Shown piece after piece: positions 13,761 to 25,645 of a stretch of 64,000 nt of DNA. How positions within the stretch are numbered: the stretch's first letter is position 1; every line of letters begins with the position of its first letter. This stretch comes from Dillenia suffruticosa (Eukaryota > Streptophyta > Magnoliopsida > Dilleniales > Dilleniaceae). The position numbers were made by a program, and so were the translations under genes. The notes below the pieces were generated by a model. That model searched no databases, was not told the origin of the DNA, and worked only from the letters and a program-made list of their open reading frames with translations. Location of the stretch: positions 21,007,056 to 21,071,055 of the forward strand of contig JAVTVX010000010.1 in assembly GCA_033439265.1 (NCBI GenBank). Reading direction: 5' to 3'.

Positions 13761-15450
13761 AAAGCCTATGCACTAACACTAATATTATTGGAGGGAAGAA
13801 TAAAGTTTTGAGGACATCGATGATTATGGAATAAAATTCAAGGGGTTGGATCAGCTGACACCAATATATATAATCTCCATTAACCGGAGCCACTAGATCT
13901 AGGAACCACAACAGATGACAGAATTGTCATAAAATCAATGGTCCACTAATCATGAATCTCGTGGATTCAATTGAAATATCAAGGCTTCGGTGTCCTTATC
14001 TCCTCACACTTAGGACCCCACCTCTAATTATAGGACACCCCCAACAAATTCTCCTATTTTTAGGTCACCCAAACGTTGTCTTCGCAAATTCCATAAACAT
14101 TCAAACCATCGGGCACCAATGTATGATAATTTTGAGAATTATTGAAAATTTTGCCAGATGGCCATCACTTTGATTTCATTTTTTCCCTTTTCAAATTGGG
14201 CTTCTCGTATATTGCTTGGAATAATTCAAATTTAATACCAGAATGTGATCACTTACAAGAGTGATTGACAATCACCTTTCCTAAAAAGCCAAAGGGATTA
14301 AGAATTAATTATTGCTCCTATGGTTGACAATGAACAAATTCCTAGAACCTATTTGGGTCACGTTAATTGTGAACAAATTGTCTTTGACAAGAGAATAATG
14401 CGGTAAGTAAGATCATGCAAAACAGTAATAACTCCTGCCCCTTGATCACAATAATATATTTTTCCTTAGCAGTGGTTTTCCGATTAAGATTATCTTTTTT
14501 TTTTTTTTTTCTTTTAGGTATAACTATTAGAAATTTTTATATAAGTTATTGATTAATTTAATTTAAATATTATGAATTTTTTTTCACCATCTATCTTTTT
14601 ATTATTAAAATTTTAATTTATAATCTTAATTAAAAAGATTTAATATTAAATCATTACATCCAAAATACATTGGTTTCCGGCTAAGATAAGAATATCGAGA
14701 AAACAATTACAAGCCTTTACCTCAAAAAGCTTGTCAGGATGCCTTTATTTTTAAACGATACATCTAATCGACCTTTTCTGAAACCTAATAGACAGTTTTT
14801 CTCGAAATTTATTTTTCCAAATTGCCAACATTTGACATGTGAATTTTTCTTTGTAATTCCTGACCACAGAAGCTTAGAAAAAGGATAAGTTTACCACGTC
14901 AACACTCCTCCAAATGGACTACGTGGAATTTTTGATCGTCCTATATGTCTACGAGCGTGCTTGACTTTGGGCAAACTCTAAATAAAATATTTTGTTATCA
15001 GTATTTTAAATCAAAATTAAAAAAAATGATATCGTATTCATCGGAAATCATTACGAAGTAATTTTTTTTTTTTTTTTTATTGGAAAGTTAAATCTTTTTT
15101 TTTCCGATTATGGAAGGAGGGTACAGACCACGGAATTTTAAATTGTTGGAGAAGGTTATAGCTTTTTTGCATGAAATCCCTTTTATTACTATGTCAAATT
15201 GCTATTGGAAATGTAGCAAATATTTATTAGATGATTTTTTTGGTATTTTAATATATTTTTATTATTTTAAGAGAATTTTTAATAATCTTTTTTTAATTTT
15301 TGAAGGGAATTATATTAATGATAATAGTGGATAATTACGAAATAAAGTAGAAATGAAACAATGATTGGGATGGACGATGAACCCAACTTTACCAAAGAAA
15401 GAAAATAGAGACAATATCAAAGAAACCGGGATACCGACCAAACCGGTTTC
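13761..15450. other. Intergenic, upstream of the AP2-like gene
   Basis: No gene is recognised. The stretch is AT-rich with T-runs near 14493 and 15061. It leads into the CT-rich 5' region of the AP2-like gene. Confidence 0.5.
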
Positions 15451-15512
15451 TTTTCCACTAGAGAAGGAAAAGCGGAGTAGGAGAGAAAATCTAACCCCAC
15501 GCATTTTCCTCT

Positions 15513-15516
<4 letters not shown>

Positions 15517-15563
<47 letters not shown>

Positions 15564-15806
15564 CTGTCTTAATATAATCCAGCCCGAGATGAAATGTTCC
15601 TTCACACGTCCCATCTCTCTCTCTCTCTCTCTCTCCCCCCTCGCCCCCATGGAATCCGGCACCACTAGGTGACTTGCAAGAAAGAAGCCCTAAACACAAA
15701 TGTAATTGCAGAACGCACTCGTCTTCTCTCTCTAATCACCATCCGAAGCTAACCTCATCATCAGCTTCCATTACTCTCTGGCGAGATCTTCTCTCCCGAA
15801 ATCTAG

Positions 15807-15840
<34 letters not shown>

Positions 15841-15841
15841 C
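15517..15841 (+). promoter_or_regulatory. CT/GA-rich leader or promoter of the AP2-like gene
   Basis: Two CT tracts (about 15517-15562 and 15613-15634) and a GA tract (about 15813-15841) precede the AP2-like start codon by 200-520 bp. CT-rich leaders and GAGA elements near plant transcription starts are well known, and GA tracts bind BASIC PENTACYSTEINE proteins. Whether this is promoter or 5' UTR cannot be settled without transcript data. Confidence 0.5.
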
Positions 15842-16037
15842 TCTGCAACTTGTTTACCTCATTCTTTGATCATCCTTTTTCTCAAATTTTTCATCAATTT
15901 GATTTTTATGCTTTATTAATTTAGCTCGGATCATTTTAATTTTGTCAATTCTGGTGTTAATTTTCTCTTATTAATTCGTCGATGAAACAAACTGTGAGTT
16001 AATTTGGTTAATCGATCGGAGAGTGAAAGAGAAAGAG

Positions 16038-19000
16038 ATGTTGGATCTTAATTTAAACTTTGTATCAAATGATTCTGTAAGTGTAGAAGAAGAAACCGCT
16101 CTTCGAGAAGGTTCCGGAAACCTGGTAGACGAATCCGGAACGTCGAATTCATCAATCGTCAATGCCGAAGCGAATTCGAGCAATGGCGGCGACGACGACT
16201 CTTGTTCGGAAAACATAGCCTTCAATTTCGACATTCTCAAAGTTCGAGAGGCCGAAGAAGACAACAACAATCATCGGTTCGTCACACGTCAGCTTTTTCC
16301 GACCACCGAGTTTTTCTGCGAGGGTCAGTCTTCGTTATCATCCTCGAATTCGCGACCTAATTGGATCGATCTTTCGTTCAATCAAACTCAAATACAGACC
16401 AGAGTAGTTGAGCAAAAGCAGCAACCGATCCAACAACAACAGCCGGTGAAGAAGAGTAGACGAGGTCCTAGGTCGAGGAGCTCACAGTACAGAGGAGTTA
16501 CATTTTATCGGAGAACTGGAAGATGGGAATCACATATTTGGTAAATTAACTTTGGCAATAATCAAAACTAATTTATGTTGTTTTTTATTATACAATTTTG
16601 TGACTAATTTTGCCTGGGGTTTATAATTATGTGACAGGGATTGTGGGAAGCAAGTGTATTTGGGTATGTTTTCTTTCTTTTTTTTTTTTTTTTCTGAATG
16701 TTGTCTATTTTTACTGATTTTTATTTATTTTATCCATTTTGTTTTGGATTAGGTGGATTCGATACTGCTCATGCTGCAGCTAGGTAAAAATTAAAATCTG
16801 GGTTCTGTTGTTGGACTATTATTAGCCTAGTTATTAGCAGTTTTGATGAATTATGAATCCGTATTTTTTTTTCCCTGTGATTGTCTGCTGGGCGTGGGGG
16901 TTTCAGAGCGTATGACCGAGCTGCGATTAAGTTCCGGGGCGTTGATGCGGATATCAATTTTAATTTGAGTGATTATGATGAGGATCTCAAACAGGTTGGA
17001 CAGTACATGCATTCAGGAACTACAGCTTTGTTATTTAAACTTTGAAGTCAATTACTATTGTTTACATTGCATATTTTGGATTGATTTTTCAGATGAAGAA
17101 TCTGACCAAGGAGGAATTTGTTCATATACTTCGTCGTCAAAGCACTGGTTTCTCGAGAGGGAGTTCCAAGTACAGAGGGGTGACACTGCATAAGTGTGGC
17201 AGATGGGAAGCTCGGATGGGGCAGTTCCTTGGTAAAAAGTGAGTGAATTCTGTTCTTTTTATCGCTCTATCACCAAAAATCGTTCATATGGGAATTAGGA
17301 CTAAGAGTAGTTGTTGATGGTGAGAAATCCGTGTGCATTGAGATTGAGAATATATTCCTTCAAGTTGCTTGTGGTCTTCTATGTTTGATGATGCCTATTA
17401 CATGAGAAGTCGTAGCTCGAGTGCATTTCTTGAATTATGGTTGTTGAATGCAGGTACATTTATCTTGGGCTCTTTGATAGTGAAGTTGAAGCTGCAAGGT
17501 GCTTATGATCCTAAATTTTACTCTTCATAGTTCTGACTTGAACACTCTTATTTCGAGTTTCTTCTGTCATCAAAATTGACTTCTGGCTTTTCGAAATTTA
17601 GGGCTTATGACAAGGCAGCTATTAAATGTAATGGACGAGAGGCGGTCACTAACTTTGAGCCTAGCACATATGAAGGGGAAAGGATCTATGACGTCAGTGA
17701 TGGAGGTAATTTTAAATCATAGCCATTTAAGCCTTCCACCCCCCCCCCAAACAATAAAATGGGGAGGGGAGAGAGGGTGAGGGGGAGAGAGAGAGAGATA
17801 GAGAGAGAGAAGAACCTTTAAATTCCTCTTGTCATGGTTTTCTGGAGAACCACGCAAGAGGTTTGGTTTTGTGGGTTCATGCATTAAGTTTCTCGATGTT
17901 TACATATGCAGGTACTGAACACAATCTTGATCTGAACTTGGGTATTTCTCCTCCTGTTGATGGTCCAAAAGAAAGCAATAATTTTGGAATTTCTCAGTTC
18001 CGCTGCATCCCATATGATGTGCAGGATGGAAGGAGTTTGAGGGTATGTACATAATGAAATATTGACCCGTTATATCCCTCCAATATGATGTCACGCAGAG
18101 GATTAGATGTGCTTATAAAACTAAGGTATCTTGTAACTATAGTTAAATGACCTGAAAATTATGGTGGAAGAGTTATTCAAAACCTTATTCATTACGTGAT
18201 TAAACAGAAAATTCTTTAATATTTTATTTTCATGTTGGATGGTTTGAAACACTGTATACCGTTGATGCTGAGAGTTACATCCTATATCCTGCTTTACAGA
18301 TGGAGAACTTTGCCCAACCAACAGAGGTTGATCCACATTTCAATGGGTTACCATTGACGGAAGATCACTCTCCTTGGTCTGGGGTACATCAGGGTATTTT
18401 TCCAACTCACCAGGTAACTTTTAAACCTTTTCCTTTCAAATTCAGTAACATATTCCGGGCTCCCTGTATTGTTATGCTTCTTACTCTGGTTCTAATTCTT
18501 GGATCTCGATAGCATAGAATTGTTGTTCATTCTGATGGAGATTGATTTATTTAGTGAAGTGGTGTTGGCCATTCTGACTATATGTGAATTCTGGCCTTCC
18601 ACAAAATTCTCTATAGTGAAGTGGTGTTGGCCATTCGGATGGAGATTGATTTATTTAGTGAAGTCATCTGCATGTGACTGTGATGGTCAACTTGGCCATG
18701 AATTTTGTCTACCGTTGGTAACTTTGGAGAGCAATCATTTCTGTATTCGCTTGTGATGATCTTCTCATTGTCATCCCTAGTGTTATGCCTTATCTTTCAT
18801 GAACACCCTTGGCTAGAAGCGTACTTCGATCTTCTGAGTTCTCTTCTTCTTTTCTTCTCCCTTTTTTTTGGTTGGTTGGGGGGGGGGGAGTATCACACTA
18901 CACTCAGCAGATTGTTGGTTAAATCGATGGGAGAGATCATAAAGCTATTAATTTTTGTAGGATTTGTGCCATAATCTCCACTACCTTCTTTGCTTCCTAA

Positions 19001-19473
19001 GGAAAGCACATGAGATTTTTGGGCCACTAGTTCCTCTTCCCTCGTTTCTTATTGTTGTGTTTCTGGCCTAGTGATAAGTACTCGTGTATTCTTAACATCT
19101 AGACCAAAGTTAGCCTAACGGATCAAATCTTCTCTTCATCTCTGCTTAAAATGATCACGTCTAATGCCAATAATTGTTTCGGCAGGAAAGAGGGATGGAG
19201 AGAACTACCCAATCAAATTCTTCTCAAGGTTTTCGAAACTGGGTATGGCATATGAACAATCAGGTGTCTGTTACCCCATTGCCTTTGTTCCCTGCTGCAG
19301 CATCATCAGGATTCTCATCTTCGGCTACCACAGGTCCCTCCGCTGCCATTTTTCCGCTTAAACCTCACAACAATATGGCCAACAGTATGTGTTTTACTTC
19401 ATCAGCAACAGCTGCTGCCAATGCGGCCGCTCAATACTTCTCCCAGCTCAGGCCGCGTCCCTCTCCACCTTAA
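16038..19473 (+). CDS. RAP2-7: AP2-like transcription factor, RAP2-7/TOE1 type (miR172 target)
   Basis: This is a nuclear euAP2-lineage transcription factor, a family that represses flowering and controls juvenile-to-adult transition. Coding exons by eye are 16038-16540, 16638-16663, 16753-16783, 16907-16994, 17093-17238, 17454-17498, 17602-17705, 17912-18042, 18300-18413 and 19186-19473, giving 491 residues. The start MLDLNLNF is typical of TOE1/RAP2-7 and unlike AP2 itself. A basic [11 protein letters not shown] signal (about 137-147) precedes AP2 domain 1 (about 149-215). AP2 domain 2 spans about 242-308, with YRGV, the WEAR pattern and YDKAAIK. An EAR-like LDLNL repressor motif lies at about 320-324. 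The miR172 site encodes AAASSGF (about 433-439). Exons of 26 and 31 nt are characteristic of the family. A GTG-initiated frame starts earlier at 16023, but the ATG at 16038 matches family N-termini. Orthology to RAP2-7 rather than another TOE gene is likely, not proven. Confidence 0.96.
18533..18665 (+). repeat. Internal duplication in AP2 intron 9
   Basis: GATGGAGATTGATTTATTT occurs at about 18535 and 18640. TAGTGAAGTGGTGTTGGCCA occurs at about 18554 and 18615. The two blocks appear in the order X-Y then Y-X, so the intron carries a short rearranged duplication. Confidence 0.85.
19295..19315 (+). promoter_or_regulatory. miR172 target site in last coding exon
   Basis: The 21 bases begin CTGCAGCATCATCAGG and end ATTCT. 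This is the canonical miR172-complementary sequence of AP2/TOE mRNAs, and it encodes AAASSGF as in other family members. By established knowledge, miR172 represses these mRNAs by cleavage and translational inhibition, so the gene should fall as miR172 rises with age. The match appears perfect to the consensus I know. Confidence 0.95.
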
Positions 19474-19633
19474 TTTGTATACTTTCTGCTGTGGAGGTTG
19501 GATTGGAAACAAGAAGAATATTTGACAGTCTAAGAATTCTTTTGAGTATTGTCGGGTTCTGATTCATGTTAACCACGCTTCACCCTGCGACTTCTCTTTT
19601 TCCCCGTACCATTATTATTATTATTATTTTGTT

Positions 19634-19805
19634 TTCATCATCGATATTTGGGTTTTATCTGACTAATCCGGTTTGAATACTGTGAGATCTATTTTAGGGA
19701 TCGGCTCTCATAAATCTTTTTTCACCATTCATAACACTCAAACTTAAAAACTCTGGTTAAGAATATAAAGTATTCGATCACTCCACTTAAAAAAATTTGA
19801 TCCCC
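19634..19805 (-). repeat. SINE-like tRNA-related repeat copy
   Basis: Written on the plus strand it is the reverse of the family: CGATATTTGGGTTTTATCTG, then ACTAATCCGGTTTGAATACT, ATTTTAGGGATCGG, and finally TATTCGATCACTCCACTT. It lies just downstream of the AP2-like stop codon and may contribute to that gene's 3' UTR. Confidence 0.65.
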
Positions 19806-20036
19806 AGACCATTATTATACCTTATTGTAAATATTGGTGTACAAAGGGTAATGCTAATTTGCCAACGAAAATTATGCATTCGCTCTGGCTTTTGTTTAGA
19901 TTGACTTTCCCCGTGCCAAGTTTTTGTTTACATGATTAATGGTATTAAAATATTAATTATGGTTCACATTGCTATCCAAACAATGTAATTAGTATTGTTA
20001 CCTTTTTTTTTTTTTGTATCATGGTTTTGGTTATCA

Positions 20037-20165
20037 TTTAGTATCTGGATTTTTGTTCTGATTAATCTGATTCGATCGTTGTAAAACATATTTTATGGGA
20101 GATGAATCTTCTAATTTTGTTTGTTTCCTATCAAGAAAGAGTTAAACTCTCAATCTAATTAAAAA
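20037..20165 (-). repeat. SINE-like tRNA-related repeat, partial copy
   Basis: It contains ATCTGGATTTTTGTTCTGAT, then TAATCTGATTCGATCGTTGT and AAAACATATTTTATGGGAG, matching the tail and body of the family on the minus strand. The head is degraded. Confidence 0.5.
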
Positions 20166-21292
20166 ATAAAAATATGTATCTCATTTACAGGAATACAGCA
20201 ATACAGCAATAAGCGTCGTGTATTGTTATCCTTCGTGTCCCTACGAGGAGGAGGTAGTCTAGATGACCGTTTGAGGACCACGATGATTTATTTGTGTTAG
20301 ATGTTGGTCGGTATATATCCCAATGTGGTACTGTGCTTTAGACTATCATTGACGGTACTTGTGTTTTTGTCTTGCCTTGTTCATTTAAAAGCATGAAAAC
20401 GGGCTGATAAGGCAAGACATTTCGGGGCTTGCGACGTTACCGTGAAACTTGACCTTTGTTTCTAATTATGGAACACGCGGATCAGATAAGTTTCTAATAC
20501 ATCACATGAACATATGACCTTGTCATTGAGTTGTCATTAGCTACACTGCAGCAGCAGAAGAGGAATCAATTGCTCGCTTGTTTGGCCTCTCTCTTTCCTC
20601 TCTATTTCTAGTTAAGAGAAAATGCCCTAAGAAATTGAATTGACATATTCTTTCATAGGCCTATTGGGAACAACAATTTTTGAGTGCACAAATGATGATG
20701 ACAATGTCAATGTGGATTCGACAAAGCTCTTTACATGTTGCGTTTCGAGTTTCCATTTACAGACCTAAAACATTTTCATTTCTTTCTTTCCAGGAAGGGA
20801 GAGAGAGGGGGAGAGAGAGAGAGAGAGTTGCAAGTTCATTGGCAAGGAAGAAGCCACGTACTGGATGATATTTGTGTCATGTCATGTTTCATTATTGATT
20901 GGTTGGGGGGAAACACATGAATTTGTTCGCTGTTCCGTGGGCTCGCCTTGTGTCATTGTTATGTCACATCAATCACCCTGTCTCTCTCCCTCTCTATTCT
21001 CTCTTTCTCTCTCTATTAAATTCTGCTACAGTAAATTCAGTCATGTAATGTCCCATATGACACACACCTTGGACTGCCACACCTTGGACTGCCCCAAAAG
21101 GTGTCAATTTTTGCTGTTCGGATAAAGGCGCCTCATTTTTTCTTTTGTACAATTCATATGGCCATCCACCGGTACACCGATTCGTCTCTATTTGTTGCTT
21201 TCGATTTTTTCTGTTTTCTATTATGTTTACCCTTTTGGGTATTGCAGAGCAGAAGCATTGAACAAACATTGTCATTCACTCATAAATAGGTG

Positions 21293-21329
<37 letters not shown>

Positions 21330-22049
21330 TCCTATTGTAGGTGTAAACTTCTTTTTGGGAATTGAATGTGAGCCATAATTTGTTCTGTCCGACTAATTTG
21401 AAGAAGGTTTCTTACATTTCACTGCGGTCCCTTTAAAAGCTTTATAAATAGGGCACTTCTCTCTACCTGTCATTAATTTTCCAAGGGTTTTAAGGATATT
21501 GCAGACAAATGACAAAGAGGGTCTCTAGGTGTTGCTGCATATGACTCGACTACAGTGTTATATTTACACATTCCTTTTCTTTTTCTTCATGAAAGAAAAA
21601 TACGACCAAAATTATTGAGTTATAAAGGTATTATATAACTCATTCCTATTTTAACAGATCTGTCGTGATAGAATCGTCTTAAGAGTAATAATTCAATTCG
21701 CATTTCTCATGATAGAAAAAAGTTACAACGATAACATTGGAAGGACTAATAACACTTTCTTTTTTCAAAATTATATATTCAAACCAAATGCTTCACAAAA
21801 TTAGGCAGTGCAGCTTTTGGGTTTAAATACTTAAAATAGCATGAAGACTCTGTCTTGTTCTCCATTCAAGAGAATTGGTTTTTCTTTCCTTCTTTTTTGG
21901 GGTGGGGGGGGGGGGGAGGTGGTTGGATGCAAACCTAACATTGTGCAAAAATCTATTATTCTTGGCTCCTAATCTAAATTTTATAATTTACTCCAAACTT
22001 AAAAACCCTGAATCATATCAAAACATAGTCCATCATTCCAACTAATGAA

Positions 22050-22235
22050 CAATTAGCGTCTACGTTTGATAGATTAAGTAGGAAGAATACAAAAATCTTT
22101 TAACTATATCTAGATTCGACTCGAAATAAAAAAAAAATCACATTATGAGATTTTTTTAAAATGAAATTAATAACGAATGAATATAAATTAATTAAAATAA
22201 AATTTTAAATATTATACGGTAGCCTATCAGAGATC
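22050..22235 (+). repeat. SINE-like tRNA-related repeat, degenerate copy
   Basis: The head is reduced to a GATAGATTAAGTAGGAAGAA block, followed by TCTAGATTCGACTCG at the B-box position and a tail AAATTAATTAAAATAAAATT. This is one of the weaker copies and relies on block order. Confidence 0.4.
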
Positions 22236-22455
22236 AAAAAAAAATAATGAGCAATTACCCAAAAGCGTAGTTGTTCGATACTTTTCTCCCCCACCTATAA
22301 TTTTTAACATCAAAAGCCAAGTACGATTCAAGCGCCAAAATTTATGGCATAGTCCTTTGTTTTTACTTGATCTGAAGCATAGTCCTTTCTTTTACCGACT
22401 TCTATCAAAGACTCATAAATGTACAAAACGTAAGTTAAGTGCTCCAAGCTGTCCT

Positions 22456-22712
22456 TCTCGAGGGGCGTTTGGGTAAAGACTTGGTGCTGTTAAGATTGTT
22501 TTAAATTCTAACGTTCATTAATATTACAATCACTTTGTGCTTATTTATGAAGAAAATTATATAAATTTTTAAAATTTTCTACATTTTTGCTGAATATTTT
22601 TATTCTAAAAACATATTGTTTGTAAAATATTATTTGAAGAGAACCAAAAAAATAATAGAATTAAGAGGAAAAAATAGGGTTATATAGAAAATGGAGGGCC
22701 AAACGTGCCTTA
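22456..22712. mobile_element. Candidate MITE with short inverted ends
   Basis: The left edge reads AGGGGCGTTTGGG. The right edge is CCAAACGTGCCTT, whose reverse complement AAGGCACGTTTGG resembles the left edge. The roughly 250-bp interior is AT-rich and non-coding. The ends resemble the GGCCxGTTTGG-type termini common in plant miniature DNA transposons. No target-site duplication is visible, so the call is tentative. Confidence 0.3.
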
Positions 22713-23257
22713 AAATAGTGTCATGTATAATATTTTTTATTCTACTCAATTCTCAAATAGCCATACATTCATGGAAGGGACCACCCCTTTTTGGTAAAGG
22801 TGCTAAATCACTGATCCTAACAAGGGACCACCCTACCCTAGAACGTGTGTAAGACTCCATTAATGCTTCTGTGCTACAAGAACCTTTTCCTTTTTTTATT
22901 CCACCCCGCCTCCCTGCCCTTTCAACTTTAGGAGTTAGTCGGAATGTGAATGTGATCGATTTTACATATTGTGGGAACTCAAGTAAAGCACTGTACCTTT
23001 TCACACAACTTGATATTGTTTTTCTCAACGTGACAATAATATCTTTTTCATGAAGGTAATATATATGTATTATATACAAACATACATGGGCGAAACCAAG
23101 AGGTAGGCGCGATTTTAAGAATGATATGTGTTTTTTTCTTTTAAATTATAACGTCTGTCCTCATTTGTCCCTTACTTCCTGCATATTGCACTTCACTCTT
23201 ACTATATATTTTTACATATACACCGGTATTCTCTCTCTCAACTATTTTTTTTTTCAA

Positions 23258-23412
23258 CTACAGTATTTGGGTTTTATCCAATTAATCCAGTTTGAATACT
23301 GTTGATCCATTTTAGAGGTTGACAAATCATTTTTTGTCATTTTTGAGACTCGAATTCAAGACCTCTAATTGAAAAAATAGAATAGTCAATCACTCAATTT
23401 AAAAGAGTTTGA
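23258..23412 (-). repeat. SINE-like tRNA-related repeat, well-preserved copy
   Basis: On the plus strand the blocks are AGTATTTGGGTTTTATCCAA, TTAATCCAGTTTGAATACTG, then CATTTTAGAGGTTGAC, GACTCGAATTCAAGACCTCT and AATAGTCAATCACTCAATTT. The order is the exact reverse of 7926-8083, so the element lies on the minus strand. Confidence 0.7.
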
Positions 23413-24059
23413 TATTCTCTCTCTCAACTATGCCTTTTCTACCGGCTCCTCTAGTCATATTTGTAAGGTTGAGCATCCGCATCTCCCCATCTCCCCATGT
23501 TTTCTCCCAATTAACAAGAGAGCAGTCTTGTTCTCATCCGAGCATTTCGAGTCCCCATCTAGTTCGGATATGGTGGCTGGGTATGGCATTATGTCTGAAT
23601 GTGAACCCCGCTTATGTTTGTGGGGGGGGGGGGGGGAAGAATTATAGGTGATACAACTCTCAAGGAACCTGGTGTCTTGAATATCACACACATTCAGAAG
23701 AAGGGGTTCCAAAATCTCGTGGCTGATTACTCAATACAGTGCTTGTTTGACGATGATGTTGGGTTGAAATTGGTTTCAATACATCTGCAGAGGTTTCCAT
23801 TTTTGGTGTACGAAGTGCTAGGTTAGATTCAGATTCCTTACCCAACTCATTAAGAAAGACATTATAATATTTGATGTTGATTCATGTGATCTTTACGGAA
23901 TTGAAATTAGCTTAGCTAGCTCCAATATCTATCCGGATTTTTTTTTTCATTATTTTATGATGACTTGGGAAGCATGAGCACCAGAAGCCAAATTTATACA
24001 TGTCCTCTAACTTATGTATTTTCCAAATCTTTTTTTTTTTTTTGGTGGACTATTTTCCA

Positions 24060-24099
<40 letters not shown>

Positions 24100-24962
24100 C
24101 ATGATTAGATTTTGTTGGAGGTTTAGGAGCACGTGGTGGGCCCAAGTTGGGTTGGATTCTAATGTCTCTACATAACATATTTAAATGGCCCACCACATTT
24201 TGTTGGTTAGGGTTAGCCTTACATGGTGGGGTCAGTCCTTTTGACTAGAGTGGTTCATCTAGAGTCAACTTTTTGCATTAAGTTTAATAATCATTTATAT
24301 ATGTATGGCATGAAATCAGACACCCAAATGGTTGGGAATTTTTTTTTCCCATATGCTTCGTGGCTTTTGGGTTCAACATCTCTCTCTCTCTGCAACTTTT
24401 GTCTTGGTGGTGTAAGTCATAAAGTCATGAGGAAGAGGGTGGGATACCTCAGCTTTTAACAAGCACGAACCCAACCAATGCTTTAGCCGCGTTGCAATTC
24501 CAAAGTGACCCCTTTTAAGGAGACCAAAAGTTCCTCCCCCCCCCCCCAAATACCAAAAGCACAGTGGTTTCGCGTGTCATGCCTCTGTAGGTTTACCCAA
24601 AAGTGGGGGGAAAAATGTAATCCAAGTTTTGCTCTGTCCTCCTAACATCTTCATGTTCCTTGTCCAGGTCTGGCTAGATGAAATTCATGGTCTCTTGTTT
24701 TCATATCCTTGATGATAAAACCGTTGGTATTAGTATAGAGTAGATTGCAAGTTTTTTAAGCTAGTTGAAGACCATCCCTAAGAGGACAACCTAATGGTCA
24801 CAACTTTTCCCTCAATTTGGTGATTTCAGATTCGAACCTGTGTAAAAAAAAAAAAATAGTTAAAAACCACCAAACACCCCCCAAAAGGCGCAAATACTTC
24901 TTTAATTTCGCTTGATTTTAATTAAAATAAAGAATTTTCCAAGTACTCAGAAGCTCAGCCAT

Positions 24963-25125
24963 GTTTGAATACCCTTAAATATGATCAAGATTCGACTTCC
25001 GCTGAGAGTATCGGACCCTCATATGTATGAAGCATTCCCTGTTGAGAGATCCGCTCTCCGAAAGGAGTCATTACAATAATCGGTCTGTATTAATTTAGGT
25101 GAAACTCAGAATACTTGACAATGTC
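24963..25125 (+). repeat. Second SINE-like repeat family, copy 2
   Basis: The blocks are GATTCGACTTCCGCTGAGAG, TATCGGACCCTCATATGTAT, GAGAGATCCGCTCTCCG, and the tail CGGTCTGTATTAATTTAGGT. They match the minus-strand copy at 5808-5955 block for block. Confidence 0.6.
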
Positions 25126-25462
25126 CATACAAAAAATAAAAGAAGAAATCAAGTCTTACAGCATGGGCCACCATTGAAGAGCCGAAACTCTTTCCATAAA
25201 CATTGTAAATTCAGAAACCGTACGGAGGACAATCCTTGACAGAAATTTTGCAACCGAAAGAGAAGGAACTAAACCGAGCACCTAGTCATGTACTAAATTG
25301 GTCCAAAAGAAAGGTCGGATGTCCAGAATGTGATCCCATTCACGAGCTCAAATTAGTCTACCATAGCAGTCAGAGTCAGAGATATTCACTTGCTAAAATA
25401 AAAAGCATAGAATTATAATTCTCACCCCTTTTCAATCCAGCAAAACAACACACCTATAACCG

Positions 25463-25645
25463 TGATCGGTTGGTTTAATAGGATGTGATGCTAGATTTCT
25501 TAACCAAAATTATGAATGCACTCGTGACTTGGATATGAAGCAAACTACGTTGGGAGAATAACCCCTTTAAATAGATCACTGTAAGTCTCGAATCGGATTA
25601 GTCAAAATATGACTCCAGATACTAATTGGTATAATATCAGGAAAA
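25463..25645 (+). repeat. SINE-like tRNA-related repeat, degenerate copy
   Basis: The tail is clear: GTAAGTCTCGAATCGGATTA, then GTCAAAATATGACTCCAGAT, followed by an A-rich run. The head is poorly preserved (TTGGTTTAATAGGATGTGAT). Confidence 0.45.

Larger units (their letters stand above)
19474..22455. other. 3' flank of the AP2-like gene and intergenic DNA
   Basis: The first few hundred bases are probably AP2-like 3' UTR. Beyond that there is no recognised gene. The region holds two SINE-like copies (listed separately), GA tracts (about 20795-20827 and 21297-21326), a perfect 15-bp tandem unit near 21064-21093 (CACACCTTGGACTGC twice) and a G-run near 21902. Confidence 0.5.

Noticed and set aside
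15310..15699. Antisense open frame of 129 residues
   Set aside because: It is largely Arg-Glu repeats read from the CT/GA microsatellites in the AP2-like leader; no domain.
16023..16037. GTG start five codons before the AP2-like ATG
   Set aside because: Plant nuclear genes start at ATG, and MLDLNLN is the family N-terminus.
23409..23826. Overlapping small open frames around a long G run
   Set aside because: Gly-run peptides from the homopolymer; no domain and no conserved splice structure.
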